Shown: one piece after another, positions 1 through 8,460 of the stretch
Position numbering within the stretch: position 1 is the first letter of the stretch
Layout: the number at the start of each line of letters is the position of its first letter
NCBI RefSeq assembly: GCF_003324565.1
Contig: NZ_QOLA01000010.1
Location: 124,001-188,000 of the forward strand
Source of the DNA: Streptomyces sp. SDr-06
GTDB lineage: Bacteria > Actinomycetota > Actinomycetes > Streptomycetales > Streptomycetaceae
Length of the DNA: 64,000 nucleotides
Direction of reading: 5' to 3'
Position numbers and translations under genes: made by a program
The notes under the pieces: model-generated
What the model saw: the letters and a program-made list of their open reading frames with translations, nothing else
Told to the model about the DNA's origin: nothing
Database searches by the model: none

Positions 1-1
1 C

Positions 2-1153
2 CCCGCCGGATCGGATCTGCACAAGCGTGGTGCGGCCTGGTCCTGCTTCGGTCCCGATTCTGACCGCCGGGCCCCCGACATCGCGCCGACCGCTCGGGAC
101 ATTGCCCGAGCCCCCGCAGACGGTGCGAATGCGGTCAAACTATGCCTCGCGCACTCTAGTGAACGTGTCGTCTCCGACCGTCACGCGTACTGCGCGCGGA
201 TGTTCCTCAGAGAAATTCTCCTCGACAGGGACAACGTTGAGATCGGCGTTGGCCACGTCAGCGTTCTCGCCGTGGGCCTGCTCGACTCCTACGCGGGGAA
301 ATGGACCGATCACATCATCGTTGTCCCCGGCGATATGACCGGCAGGGTGACCGGTGTGGAGGTGTCCGTGGATTCTGCGTGCAGCGGCATGTGCAGTGTG
401 CAGGGACCGGCCTGGGGTGGCGGATACGCGACCGTGGAGAAGGGCGGAGGAAACGAGGAGGGCGCCATCAATTATGTGTCTAGCGTCGCCGCCAATACGG
501 ACATCTCCTACATCAACGTCACCTATACCGTGAGTGGCGCCGCCGTCGGCGGGGTCGGCATCGCCGGGTACGACACCGCGATCTACGACGGCCCCCAGGT
601 GCGCTGTGACGCGACGATCGGCGACACCAAACCTGTACCCGGCTGTATCGTCTTCGCCGGGCACACGCCCAACGTGACGTTTTCCAGGGCGAAATACCGG
701 GGGGCGGCCGTCGCCTACGAGTGGGCGCAGAAGAATCTCACGGGTCAATACGGCACCCCCGGCCATCTGCTGTCGCGGTATGTCGACCCGGATGACCCGG
801 ATGCCGAAAAGAGGCGTGGCGTGACCTGTGACCGTGGGCCGTACAAATTCCCCCGGGGCGCCACCGGTATCCTCAACGACTCTTGTGACGAGTACCCCTT
901 CGCCCGGTCCTCGGAGGGAGGGAACCCCGGCGACCAGTGTGTGGACATCACCCCGCGCCCCGTCGGCGGCGTATGGGACGTCTCCGGCGTCACCGTCGAC
1001 CGGGGCACCGGCGTGAGCCCGTACAACGCGCCCTGCATCCGGGCTCATGTCGACAACAAGGACAACACCGCTGCGGGCGGCGAGCTGGGGCGGGCGGTGC
1101 AGTCCGACCGCATCCTCAACAGCGAGTGGTATGAAGTGATCATCGTCCCGTAG
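2..1153 (+). CDS. Secreted NucA/NucB-type deoxyribonuclease, 5' end outside the window
   Basis: The frame is open from base 2 to the TAG at 1151-1153, so the start lies upstream; the ATG at 200 is internal. The C-terminal third has the NucA/NucB signature CDEYPFA, followed by GDQCVDITP and a WDVSGVTVDRG stretch, with scattered cysteines that suggest disulfides in a secreted protein. NucB-type enzymes of Bacillus are non-specific extracellular DNases; here that activity is inferred from the motif only. The middle part (about residues 70-250) is not recognised and may be a binding region. A strong hairpin follows at once. A decayed copy of the nuclease end lies 350 bp downstream, so the gene was probably once duplicated. 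Confidence 0.8.
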   Translation, partial: PAGSDLHKRGAAWSCFGPDSDRRAPDIAPTARDIARAPADGANAVKLCLAHSSERVVSDRHAYCARMFLREILLDRDNVEIGVGHVSVLAVGLLDSYAGKWTDHIIVVPGDMTGRVTGVEVSVDSACSGMCSVQGPAWGGGYATVEKGGGNEEGAINYVSSVAANTDISYINVTYTVSGAAVGGVGIAGYDTAIYDGPQVRCDATIGDTKPVPGCIVFAGHTPNVTFSRAKYRGAAVAYEWAQKNLTGQYGTPGHLLSRYVDPDDPDAEKRRGVTCDRGPYKFPRGATGILNDSCDEYPFARSSEGGNPGDQCVDITPRPVGGVWDVSGVTVDRGTGVSPYNAPCIRAHVDNKDNTAAGGELGRAVQSDRILNSEWYEVIIVP

Positions 1154-1199
1154 GCCCCTGGTCTGCCGCCCCGGGCGCCCGGGGCGGCAGACCAGGGGC
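1154..1199 (+). terminator. Perfect 23-bp-arm inverted repeat, terminator
   Basis: Two exact 23-base complementary arms with no loop bases begin one base after the nuclease stop codon. There is no T-tract, which is usual for high-GC actinobacteria. It is the longest perfect hairpin I saw in the window. Confidence 0.8.
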
Positions 1200-1221
1200 C
1201 GGTCAGGGTTCGTCTGACGGG

Positions 1222-1431
1222 TCATGCACGAAGCGACAGGCGTATGGCCGCAAGGGTCACGGTGCCGTGCAAGACATAGGCTCGTTTGTCGAACCTCGCG
1301 GCAACTGCCCGGGTGGTCTTCAACTTTCCGATCAGTCGCTCCCCTTCGTTCCTGCGAACGTAGCGGGCCCTCTCAAAGCTGGTGGGCCGGCCGCCTCGGC
1401 TCCCACGGCAGCGATCGGCCTGCTGGTGTGA
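1222..1431 (-). pseudogene. IS5-family transposase C-terminal remnant
   Basis: The minus strand reads 69 codons to a TGA at 1222-1224 and contains RGSRGGRPTSFE, then YVRRNEGERLIGKLK, then AARFDKRAY and VTLAAI. This order (RGS-GGRP, RN..ER..-KLK, A.R-DK, -L-AA) is the C-terminal end of IS5-type DDE transposases, including the glutamate of the catalytic triad (in NEGER). An in-frame TGA lies just upstream at 1432-1434 and the rest of the element is not visible. It sits between the intact nuclease gene and its decayed copy. Confidence 0.75.
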
Positions 1432-1499
1432 TCAGTAAAGCCAGGCCGAAGAACGACAAACGGCGTAACAGGACCTGCGGCACTGGCGGGCCGAACGAG

Positions 1500-1725
1500 T
1501 TCGTGGGGGCGCCACCGGTGTCCCCCGCGGCTCTTGTGACGAGTACCCTCTTCGCTGGGTCCTGGCAAGGCGGCAATGATGGGAACCACAGACATCACCC
1601 CGCGTGCCGTCGGCGGCGTGTGGGATGTCTCGGGAGTCACCGTCGACCGGGTCGTCAGCCCAACCCGCCCTGCACCGCGTCCTGTATCCAGGCCCATATC
1701 GGCAACAAGGGCGACGGTGACGCAG
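1500..1725 (+). pseudogene. Decayed duplicate of the NucA/NucB nuclease C-terminus
   Basis: This stretch aligns at the DNA level with about 850-1065 of the intact nuclease gene: both carry a GCCACCGGT block, a TGTGACGAGTACCC block coding CDEYP, a GACATCACCCCGCG block and the WDVSGVTVDR coding block. Here the reading frame is broken after CDEYP and again after the VDR block, and there is no start. The identity is clear but patchy, which suggests an old duplication that decayed after an IS5 insertion. Confidence 0.75.
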
Positions 1726-1865
1726 GTCTGCAGTACCCGCAAGTTCGCGCTTGTTGAGCCGCTCGGGCCTGCCGACAGTGCTGACGCACGTGACACCGAA
1801 CCTTGATGTCCTGCGGCGGCCGGCCTACCGCTCGGACGGGCCGTCGCGACGCGGCGGCCGCACAC

Positions 1866-2891
1866 CTATGCGCGGGGGCACCCGGCATCGGTGTGGGTGT
1901 TAAGGAGAGCGATCCCAAGGGCGGTGGGACTGTGCAGTGCTGTGTGGCGATGCCGTGCGGTGCGGACCAGGCCGGCTGAGCGGAGCGTGGTGGTGTGTTC
2001 GCTGGCGCTGGGGGGCGCGAGCCGGGTGAGTGCGGCGAGTTCCTTGGTGGAGCAGCCGGGGTGTTCGGCGATGGTCTGGAGAACGGCTGCCCTGGTACGG
2101 CCCAGCAGCGACACCAGTGGGGTTCGCGCTCCGGAGGAATCGGGGGCCGACGGCGTAACGGCGGGGGGCAGCAGGAGGGACGACTGCTCGTTGATCGGGT
2201 ACCTCAGCACGGGCTGGGGCTCTGCGTCGATGTCGATGCTGGGTGATTCGGGTGGGAAGACCGAAGGAACGAGCAGTAGTCCCCGTCCTTCCAGGTGCAG
2301 GTCGCCTTCGAAGCCGGAGACCGTCGCCAGCTCCAGGACGGGCGGATTCCAGCGGACGCGCCGCGGGTGCAGCATGGTGAGGAGGTGTTCCATGCCGCCG
2401 TCGAGTGCCTGGCGCATGCGCACCCCCCGATCGGCCGCCGTCGCACTCGTGATCTGGCTCCAGTGGGGGGTCAGCAGCACGGAACAGACGTGGTTGACGC
2501 TGTCGAATAGCTGACGCAACAGGGCCGAATCGTCCGTCAGTTGGTGCGCCCAGGCAGGGAGCGGCTGCCACTGGGCCACGTGGTCCAGGTCCTTGCGGAT
2601 CTGTGCGCGCGGCGTGGCACGGAGGCGGTCCAGTAGTTCCCGGGGGTCGCCGCCATCGGCAGAGGCCAGGAAAGTGGGAGCCCAACCGCGGGGCGGGATC
2701 AGATCCAAGACCATGCGTGCGTCGGGATGGAGGCGGGCGAGGGCGTGGTTTCTCCAACCGCCGAACCGGACCGGGTAGCAGCCTGTTTGCAAGGTCCGTG
2801 TCGCGGCCGTCAGTTCCAGTAAGGGCGGCGGGTCCTGCGTGAGGCGGGTGCGTGCCAGGTCCTCAACGGTGAAATGGATGCGGTAGACCAC
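1866..2891 (-). CDS. Winged-helix (ArsR-like) transcriptional regulator with long N-terminal domain
   Basis: 341 residues from a GTG preceded by AGGAGG. The first ~260 residues are a uniform, Pro/Leu/Trp-rich region of the kind found in Streptomyces ArsR-like regulators with an uncharacterised sensor domain (DUF5937-like). The last ~75 residues (from LLGRTRAAVLQTIAEHPG, then LAALTRLAPPSASEHTTTLR and RSAGLVRTARHRH) form a winged helix with helix-turn-helix and wing. No Cys-rich metal site is visible, so metal sensing is not supported. It stands alone; the target genes are unknown. The C-terminal placement of the DNA-binding domain is typical of this group. Confidence 0.75.
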   Translation of the reverse strand: MVYRIHFTVEDLARTRLTQDPPPLLELTAATRTLQTGCYPVRFGGWRNHALARLHPDARMVLDLIPPRGWAPTFLASADGGDPRELLDRLRATPRAQIRKDLDHVAQWQPLPAWAHQLTDDSALLRQLFDSVNHVCSVLLTPHWSQITSATAADRGVRMRQALDGGMEHLLTMLHPRRVRWNPPVLELATVSGFEGDLHLEGRGLLLVPSVFPPESPSIDIDAEPQPVLRYPINEQSSLLLPPAVTPSAPDSSGARTPLVSLLGRTRAAVLQTIAEHPGCSTKELAALTRLAPPSASEHTTTLRSAGLVRTARHRHTALHSPTALGIALLNTHTDAGCPRA

Positions 2892-3433
2892 GTTCTCCCT
2901 CCTGTCCGACCGGGCACGGTCTTGCCGATCCTCCGAGAGTGCCGCCGCTTGGTACAGACCGATTCACGCCGAGGGGCAGCCCTCGATGCCCGGAAGTTGC
3001 TCACGGTCCCAGCTGGCGCGCCCGGCCCTTTACTTGCCAGTGCACGGAAGGAGCGCACGACCCGGCCAAGGAGACGGGGGCTTCCTTCTCTCCTCGCCCA
3101 GTACGAGAGCGCGCATTCTGTCATGCCGCAGCGCCACCGGGTGGCCACCGCATCGTCGAGTACCGCGGCGCGGTGTTGCAGGACCAGTCGACGGGAGGGC
3201 GGCTACGCCCGCTCGGGTGACCCGAGGACGCGCATGCTGTTTGCCCCATATTCGCTGTGGACCGAATCTTGTCGATCGGCTGCGACAGCCACGGAATCCT
3301 GGTGGGGCGGGCCGGGACGCAGAAGCACCCCGATTCCCCGAAGACGCACTCCCCAACTTCGGCCGCGCCACCTTCCGTTCGTCCAAACGAACGCCGTCCA
3401 CAGTGCGTTCAGAGATGAAGGAGATCAACTAAG
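2892..3433. other. Intergenic region between divergent genes
   Basis: 542 bp between the winged-helix regulator and the first I36 gene. I see no credible gene; open frames on both strands have no ribosome binding sites and no recognisable products. The only clear signal is GAAGGAG at 3417-3423, the ribosome binding site of the next gene. Confidence 0.5.
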
Positions 3434-4024
3434 ATGCCCATTCTTGCGTGGAGGAACACCGTCGCGCTGGCAGCTGCCGGTGCCGCATTGACGGGACCTG
3501 CCTTCGTCACGCCCGCTCACGCCCAGCCCGCGCCCACCCCCGCGACGGCGTTCACGGCGCAGGTCGAGCACGCGGGGCTGTCGCGGTCCCAGGCCACGTC
3601 CCTGCAGCAGGAAGTGCAGCGCTACCTGGACCAGTTGGGCGGCACCCAGGTGTCCGCCAACCGCATCGACTGGCTCGATGGGCACATGCTGGTCGCAGTA
3701 CCCGGAGAGAAGCTCGCGCGTGACCTGCGGACCGGAGAGGTAGCCAGCGGGATCAACGACTGCGACTACAAGAACTTCTGCGGCTGGAAGGGCGCGAACT
3801 TCACCGGGTCGTTCTGGGAAAGGGAGAGCTGCACCTACCACGAGATACCGGACGGGTGGAACAGCGGCGGCTCCTGGTGGAACTACCAGACCCCCGGCAC
3901 GGTCGCCCGGATGTACGGGAAGAGCTACAACCTCGTCTACCAGACCAAACCCGCCAGCCGTGACTACGAGGTCTTCGACCAGCACGGCAACTGGGGTCCG
4001 GTCTGGTATGTGAAGCCCTGCTAG
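3434..4024 (+). CDS. Secreted peptidase inhibitor family I36-like protein
   Basis: 196 residues with a Sec signal peptide (positive start, hydrophobic core, cleavage near AHA, residue 29). Residues 30-105 form a helical pro-region (AFTAQVEHAGLSRSQATSLQ). The C-terminal ~85 residues have the Cys/Gly/Trp/Tyr-rich pattern of the I36 / beta-gamma-crystallin-like fold: CDYKNFCGWKGANFTGSFW, a middle Cys and a final VKPC. The Streptomyces metalloproteinase inhibitor SMPI is the type member of I36; inhibition here is inferred. GAAGGAG lies 10 bases before the ATG, and a short hairpin follows at 4031-4061. The next gene is a broken paralogue. Confidence 0.75.
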   Translation: MPILAWRNTVALAAAGAALTGPAFVTPAHAQPAPTPATAFTAQVEHAGLSRSQATSLQQEVQRYLDQLGGTQVSANRIDWLDGHMLVAVPGEKLARDLRTGEVASGINDCDYKNFCGWKGANFTGSFWERESCTYHEIPDGWNSGGSWWNYQTPGTVARMYGKSYNLVYQTKPASRDYEVFDQHGNWGPVWYVKPC

Positions 4025-4030
4025 CCCGTT

Positions 4031-4061
4031 CCGGGCCGCTCGCCCCCGGCGGTCGGCCCGG
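4031..4061 (+). terminator. Hairpin after the I36 gene
   Basis: CCGGGCCG at 4031-4038 pairs exactly with CGGCCCGG at 4054-4061, just after the stop codon. It may only attenuate, since a second gene with its own ribosome binding site starts at 4093. Confidence 0.5.
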
Positions 4062-4092
4062 CCCTGCCACCTCACGTGTCGAAGGAGGCACC

Positions 4093-4455
4093 GTGACGGC
4101 ATTGAGGACGAGGCTCGCTCCGCTGGCAGGAGCGGTGCTTGCGCTGGCGGGCCTTGTCGTGGCTCCTCCCTCGGTAGCAGCAGCGGCCGAGGGCCACGGC
4201 GGACAGGCCAGGCCGACCTGTCCGCCCGGCACCTTCTGTGTCTACCGGGCGCCGGACTACCAGGGCCCGTCCTGGAGCTGAACGGGTTGTGGTGCGCGCG
4301 AGACGCCACTCGCCGGAGTTGGCGCGTACGTCAACAACACACTGTACTGGGTGCGGATGTTCGACCGGCGCGAGGACATCGTCTTCACCGCGCCACCCGG
4401 CTCGGAGGCAGCTTCTTTCGACTGGACGGGCGTCCGGTACCTCCAGATCTGCTGA
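4093..4455 (+). pseudogene. Second I36-like secreted protein, reading frame interrupted
   Basis: A GTG start with GAAGGAGG at 4081-4088 opens a signal peptide and then CPPGTFCVYRAPDYQGPSW, the start of an I36 domain. A TGA at 4279-4281 ends this frame. The same frame resumes beyond it with AGVGAYVNNTLYWVRMFDRR and DWTGVRYLQIC, the expected second half, ending at TGA 4453-4455. Between them the +2 frame gives a sensible LELNG. A missing base near 4270 and an extra T near 4287 would restore one ~120-residue protein. Either two compensating indels have silenced it or the assembly is wrong here. Confidence 0.7.
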
Positions 4456-5112
4456 CTCGATTTTCACCCGCAGCACAGCAGGTATCAGCCCTGCTCGCCC
4501 GTCGGGCTGGCTTACGCGCGCCACCTGTCCGCGCCCGGACCGAGGGAGGGGCGTGACCGTACGGTCCGGTCGGACCCCTGGGTCGGTGATCCCGGCCGCC
4601 ACTTCGAGGACGGCCCGCCCTGAAAATGGGGCGGGCCACGCGCCCGCGGCGTCGCCGGATCCGACCAGCGCCGGTCGCCGCGGCATACCCGGACGCCATC
4701 GCGCACATCAAGCTCATGCTCCTCGGCAACGACCCGAAGAACGGCTTCGGCCCGCTGCTCCGCAAGGACTATGTCGACAAAGCCGCCGCGCTCTCCCGTG
4801 CCGGGACCGGTCAGCAGGCACTGCGGCGAGACGGCGCGGTCCGTAGTCCCGGATCGCCTGGAGCTTCGCGTCGGCGCCGGCGCGGAGGCGCCAAGTACCG
4901 CCCTGTCAAGGCCGTTCAGCCCCGTGGGCGGGCGCAAGCCGTGGATCGCGACCCTTCATGACCGCGGGGCTGGTTGCCCTCCACAGCTCCGGCACGAAGT
5001 GTCCAGAACCACGGACCCTGGAGCATGCCCGACGGTCCAGTTGTCTCGGTGCGCAGTTCAGGAACTGCTGTCCCTGTGGACAGGTATGTCGGCGGCCGGC
5101 AACAGGGCAAGG
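4456..5112. other. Decayed region without an intact gene
   Basis: No credible gene. On the plus strand about 4680-4815 one frame reads AYPDAIAHIKLMLLGNDPKN and then GFGPLLRKDYVDKAAAL, which has the composition of a real protein but no start, no ribosome binding site and no family I can name. It is best treated as a gene fragment. Confidence 0.4.
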
Positions 5113-5263
5113 CCTACCCGCCGAGCTGGCGGAGGTCCTCGCCGATGCTGACCGCGGCATGAAGTGCGGCGAGATGTACACCGATTCCGGAGACCTGCGC
5201 CGCCTGATCGGCCGCCCGCCCACGACCCTGGCCGAGGCACTCGCTTTCGCCCTGCATCACTGA
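5113..5263 (+). pseudogene. C-terminal stub of an NmrA/SDR-type oxidoreductase
   Basis: The last ~48 codons before TGA 5261-5263 read LPAELAEVLADADRGMKCGE and then DSGDLRRLIGRPPTTLAEAL. This is the usual C-terminus of NAD(P)H-binding NmrA-like SDR proteins in Streptomyces (a GDL.RLIGRP.TPL.-type motif). Nothing upstream gives the Rossmann fold, so only the tail remains. Confidence 0.55.
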
Positions 5264-5528
5264 GGTCGAACTCGTGATGCGGCCAAGCCGCTCAGGTGGG
5301 TCTGCTTGTCAGGCAGGCCTCGGCGAGGCAGCCGACCACGAGTTCGCTGCGGTACGAGACGTGCGCCCCCAGGTCAAACCCGCCCCTCGCGCGGGAGGTT
5401 GTGACCCTTGCGGGAGGGCGTCGGTGAGAGCACGGCGAGCTGCTTGCCGGTCTGGGCGGGGCTGCGCGAGGCGGTGTCTGGCGTAACCGGCCTCTGGGGC
5501 TGGGATTCTTCGAGATCGCGGTCTGTGC
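5264..5528. other. Intergenic, nothing recognised
   Basis: 265 bp between the oxidoreductase stub and the convergent esterase gene. No gene or clear regulatory structure seen. Confidence 0.4.
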
Positions 5529-6446
5529 CTACGCTCCTGTAATCCGGTCGTGCAGCCAGGATTCGACACCGCTGAGCGCCGTCCTGGCCATTGCCGTGGG
5601 GTGGGCCGTGAAGCCGTGGGGCGATTCGGGGTAGACCCGGAGCTCGACGTCATTGCCGGCCGCTGACAACCGGCCTGCCATGGCCAGGTTGTCTTCCAGC
5701 AACACGTCCGTGCTTCCGACGATTAGCAGCGTTGGGGGAAGCCCACGAAGGACGCCGTAGAGGGGAGAGATGTCGGGAACGGTGCGGTCTTCCACGTGGC
5801 CGACGTACGCCTGGATGAAGTACTCGTCCGCGATGCCGCGACCAGCCGGGGTTCGTGCGCTCAAGTCGTAGGTCCCGAATTGCAGTGCCGCGCCGGTGAA
5901 TCGGCCGGCAGCACCTCTGTCTCTCAGCCGGAGCAGGGTCGCCAGGGCGAGTGTGGCTCCCGCGGAGTTTCCGCCGATCGCCAGGCGGGACGTTCCGAAG
6001 CGGGCCTCGGCTTTCTCGACGAGCCAGAGCGCCGCCGCTTCACAGTCGTCCGGTGCCGCCGGCCAGGGGTGCTCAGGTGCCAGCCGGTAGTCGACGCTGA
6101 CCACGGCGAGGTGCAGGGCGTCCGCGAGCTCGCGGTTGCGTTTGTCTCCTCGTGCTGCGGAGTCCATGTAGAAACCGCCGCCGTGCACGTCCAGGTAGAC
6201 GCCTCGCGGCGTACCGTCGACAGGCGTGAAAATCCTGACAGGGACGCGCGCTCCCGCGGCTTCGATGGTCTCTTCGATGGCGGGCGGATCAGCGGCAGGA
6301 GGGGCAGACCTTTTCGCCCGGGCCTCGTTCAGCTCTTCCAGTGAGCCGGGGCCACGGCCCGCCGCCCTCGACTTGTAGAAGTCACGAGCTTCATCGACCT
6401 GCTCGGCGGGTACCTCGGCCAACAGCGCGTCCAGCGCGAATCGCAC
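5529..6446 (-). CDS. Alpha/beta hydrolase, hormone-sensitive-lipase family
   Basis: 305 residues, normal for the HSL/GDXG esterase family. Visible features: HGGGF at 88-92 (oxyanion hole), GNSAG at 159-163 with nucleophile Ser161, acid Asp247 in GSTDVLLEDN and base His277 in SPHGF. The N-terminal cap reads YKSRAAGRGPGSLEELNEA. No signal peptide, so it is cytosolic. Substrate is unknown; the family hydrolyses short acyl esters. It is divergent from the luciferase-like gene at 6693 across 246 bp. Confidence 0.85.
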   Translation of the reverse strand: MRFALDALLAEVPAEQVDEARDFYKSRAAGRGPGSLEELNEARAKRSAPPAADPPAIEETIEAAGARVPVRIFTPVDGTPRGVYLDVHGGGFYMDSAARGDKRNRELADALHLAVVSVDYRLAPEHPWPAAPDDCEAAALWLVEKAEARFGTSRLAIGGNSAGATLALATLLRLRDRGAAGRFTGAALQFGTYDLSARTPAGRGIADEYFIQAYVGHVEDRTVPDISPLYGVLRGLPPTLLIVGSTDVLLEDNLAMAGRLSAAGNDVELRVYPESPHGFTAHPTAMARTALSGVESWLHDRITGA

Positions 6447-6692
6447 GCGCCCTCCTCATCGCTCGGGTCTCAACTCCACACTGTCGCTGGCCTGCGGCGC
6501 CGGGCGGTGGCCGTCGCAGCAGTCGGGCTCCGCTTGGACGCGGGGCCCGATGGGGCAGCCTCGATGTCGGTCCGGCCTCGGGTCGGGACCCCGGCGGGGT
6601 GAGTGCGGTGCCGCATGTTCGATGTCCTGTCGTGAACTGCCCTGAATCCAAATCCGATTGCTCCCTCACGGCCGGTTGCGCATCCTGCTGGC

Positions 6693-7556
6693 ATGCGCTT
6701 CTCCATCAACGTCCCCAACTTCGGTGATTTCGCCGACCCCCGCAACGTCGCAGTTGTGGCGGTTGCAGCCGAACAGGCCGGCTGGGACGGACTCTTCGTC
6801 TGGGACCACGTACTGCACCGACAACACCAAGGGCGCCCGTTCGGAGACCCCTGGATGCTCCTGACCGCGGCCGCGCTGGCAACCTCGCGGATCCGGCTGG
6901 GCACCTTGTTGACGCCGGTCCCCCGGTATCGTCCGCAGCAACTCGCCCGCCAGGTGGCCACTCTGGACCATCTCAGTGGTGGCCGGGTGATCTTCGCGGC
7001 CGGCCTGGGCGGACCAGTCGAGGACGAGTACCGCAGCTTCGGTGACACATCCGAACCGCAGGTTCTCGCCGAGCGGCTGGACGAGGGGCTTGAGCTGTTG
7101 AGGCGCTGGTGGTCCGGCGAGCCGGTGGACCACCGAGGCCGGCACTACGAGGTCCGGAACGTGACGCTGCTGCCCGCGACCGTGCAGCAGCCTGGTCCGC
7201 CGGTGTGGATCGGCGGGTTCTGGCCGCGTCGCCCACCGATGCGGCGGGCTGCGCGGTGGGACGGGGCGGTGCCTCTCTTCGAGACGGCTCGGCATGGCCA
7301 CGTGCCTGATGTGACGGAGGTCCGGGATCTTGCCGCTTACGTGCGCAAGCACCGTGGGGACAGGACCGAGCGGCCCTTCGAGCTCGTGCTCGGCGGTGCC
7401 ACGCCCTCGGATGCCAGGAAGGCCAGGGACGCGATCGGTCCGCTGCGTGACGCCGGCGCCACCTGGTGGGACGAGCGGCAGGTCCAGACCGGCCCTGATC
7501 TGGACCGTCTGCCTCCGGTCATGCGCCGGATCGAGGCCGGGCCGCCAGTGCTCTGA
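6693..7556 (+). CDS. LLM-class flavin/F420-dependent oxidoreductase
   Basis: 287 residues with the bacterial-luciferase-like TIM-barrel pattern: MRFSINVPNFGDFADPRNV, EQAGWDGLFVWDHV, then RIRLGTLLTPVPRYRPQQLA and TLDHLSGGRVIFAAGLG. Length and motifs match actinobacterial LLM proteins, many of which use F420; FMN use cannot be excluded. The reaction is unknown. The gene is monocistronic and divergent from the esterase. Confidence 0.85.
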   Translation: MRFSINVPNFGDFADPRNVAVVAVAAEQAGWDGLFVWDHVLHRQHQGRPFGDPWMLLTAAALATSRIRLGTLLTPVPRYRPQQLARQVATLDHLSGGRVIFAAGLGGPVEDEYRSFGDTSEPQVLAERLDEGLELLRRWWSGEPVDHRGRHYEVRNVTLLPATVQQPGPPVWIGGFWPRRPPMRRAARWDGAVPLFETARHGHVPDVTEVRDLAAYVRKHRGDRTERPFELVLGGATPSDARKARDAIGPLRDAGATWWDERQVQTGPDLDRLPPVMRRIEAGPPVL

Positions 7557-7790
7557 TCAGCCTTTCGAAAATGTGCCGCCGGATCTGTCGGCGGGATTCT
7601 TCGGTTGCTTGTCGGACTGGTTGCTGGGCCGTTCATGATGGCCTGGTGGGGGGCGTTGATCGGTCAGCCCAACGGCAACTCGGCGACAGGGTTGGGGAAG
7701 AGGGCATACCGGTCGCCGGGATGCGGCTCGCCTCGGCGACGCTGATGCCTGCGCCCTGGGACGCCTCACCGTCCACCCACAGCAAACAGC

Positions 7791-7811
7791 GCCCCGGACC
7801 AGGTCCGGGGC
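7791..7811 (-). terminator. Hairpin terminator
   Basis: GCCCCGGACC and GGTCCGGGGC pair exactly around one A. It lies 14 bases beyond the stop of the minus-strand membrane-protein gene and could also stop transcription from the plus-strand gene ending at 7556. Confidence 0.7.
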
Positions 7812-7825
7812 ACTGCCACCGCCGA

Positions 7826-8044
7826 TCAGTCCCGTGAGCGGTGCTGTCCGAACAGTCCGAGGGCGGTCAATACGGAGACGCACAGCGACATCCAGCCGAC
7901 GAACGCGCCGCCGCCGTACAGCACGGCGCCAGGAACCGGCGCCCCTGCCGCATGGGAGAGCACTCCTGCCACGACCCCTACCAGCAGCGCGGACACCAAT
8001 GACAAGAGCGCGAGGAGTACCTGCGTGGGAAATGTCAGCCTCAC
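7826..8044 (-). CDS. Small membrane protein, two predicted TM helices
   Basis: 72 residues from GTG 8044, with a GAAGGG-type ribosome binding site about 9 bases upstream. Two hydrophobic segments (about 9-31 VLLALLSLVSALLVGVVAGV and 38-62 GAVLYGGGAFVGWMSLCVSV) are followed by a short basic tail GQHRSRD. A hairpin terminator follows. No family recognised; the coding call rests on the clean hydrophobicity pattern, start signal and terminator. Confidence 0.55.
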   Translation of the reverse strand: MRLTFPTQVLLALLSLVSALLVGVVAGVLSHAAGAPVPGAVLYGGGAFVGWMSLCVSVLTALGLFGQHRSRD

Positions 8045-8460
8045 CAGTCGATCCCTTCACGAAGGTGATCGAACCGTCGGCGGACAGCCTCAGCTCGACC
8101 ACCGAACTCGATGGCCTGCTGAGGCTCTGCGACGATTGGAGGCTCACATTGCCCATTCCCGTCGGCTTCAGCGTGCTGTCCCCCATCGGACACGTCGCCA
8201 GCGCACGAAGCTTTCGAATGAGCAACACACAGCCTAGCGAGCCGTGTTCAGGGATACCAGGGCTTCCGTTTGCGCAGGACCACGCGTAAAGGAGTGCTGA
8301 AGAGATACAGGGTGGGGCGTCGATGGCGATACCGGCGTAGCCCGAACCGCCCTGCGAGACCACCCCGTCCGCGTACAGCAGGGTGACCCTTCGACTCGTC
8401 CTTCGGCCAGCTCGCCCTCGCACCGAGCGCGGCAACTGTCACTGGCTCTCGCGGAGGCGT
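8045..8460. other. Region with no gene that can be supported
   Basis: A long minus-strand frame covers this stretch (LRLSADGSITFVKGSTGEAD and AIDAPPCISSALLYAW within it) but it runs on antisense through other sequence, lacks a start signal and matches no family I know. It may be a decayed secreted-protein gene; I do not call it. Confidence 0.3.

Noticed and set aside
1154..1199. 46-bp perfect palindrome as a possible attachment or replication site
   Set aside because: It starts one base after a stop codon, so a terminator is the simpler reading.
140..1225. Long minus-strand open frame opposite the nuclease gene
   Set aside because: It is antisense to a gene with clear family motifs, is Arg/Asp/Gly/Val-biased and has no start signal.
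7557..8435. 292-codon minus-strand frame
   Set aside because: No family, biased composition in half of it, and it overlaps the better-supported small membrane-protein gene.
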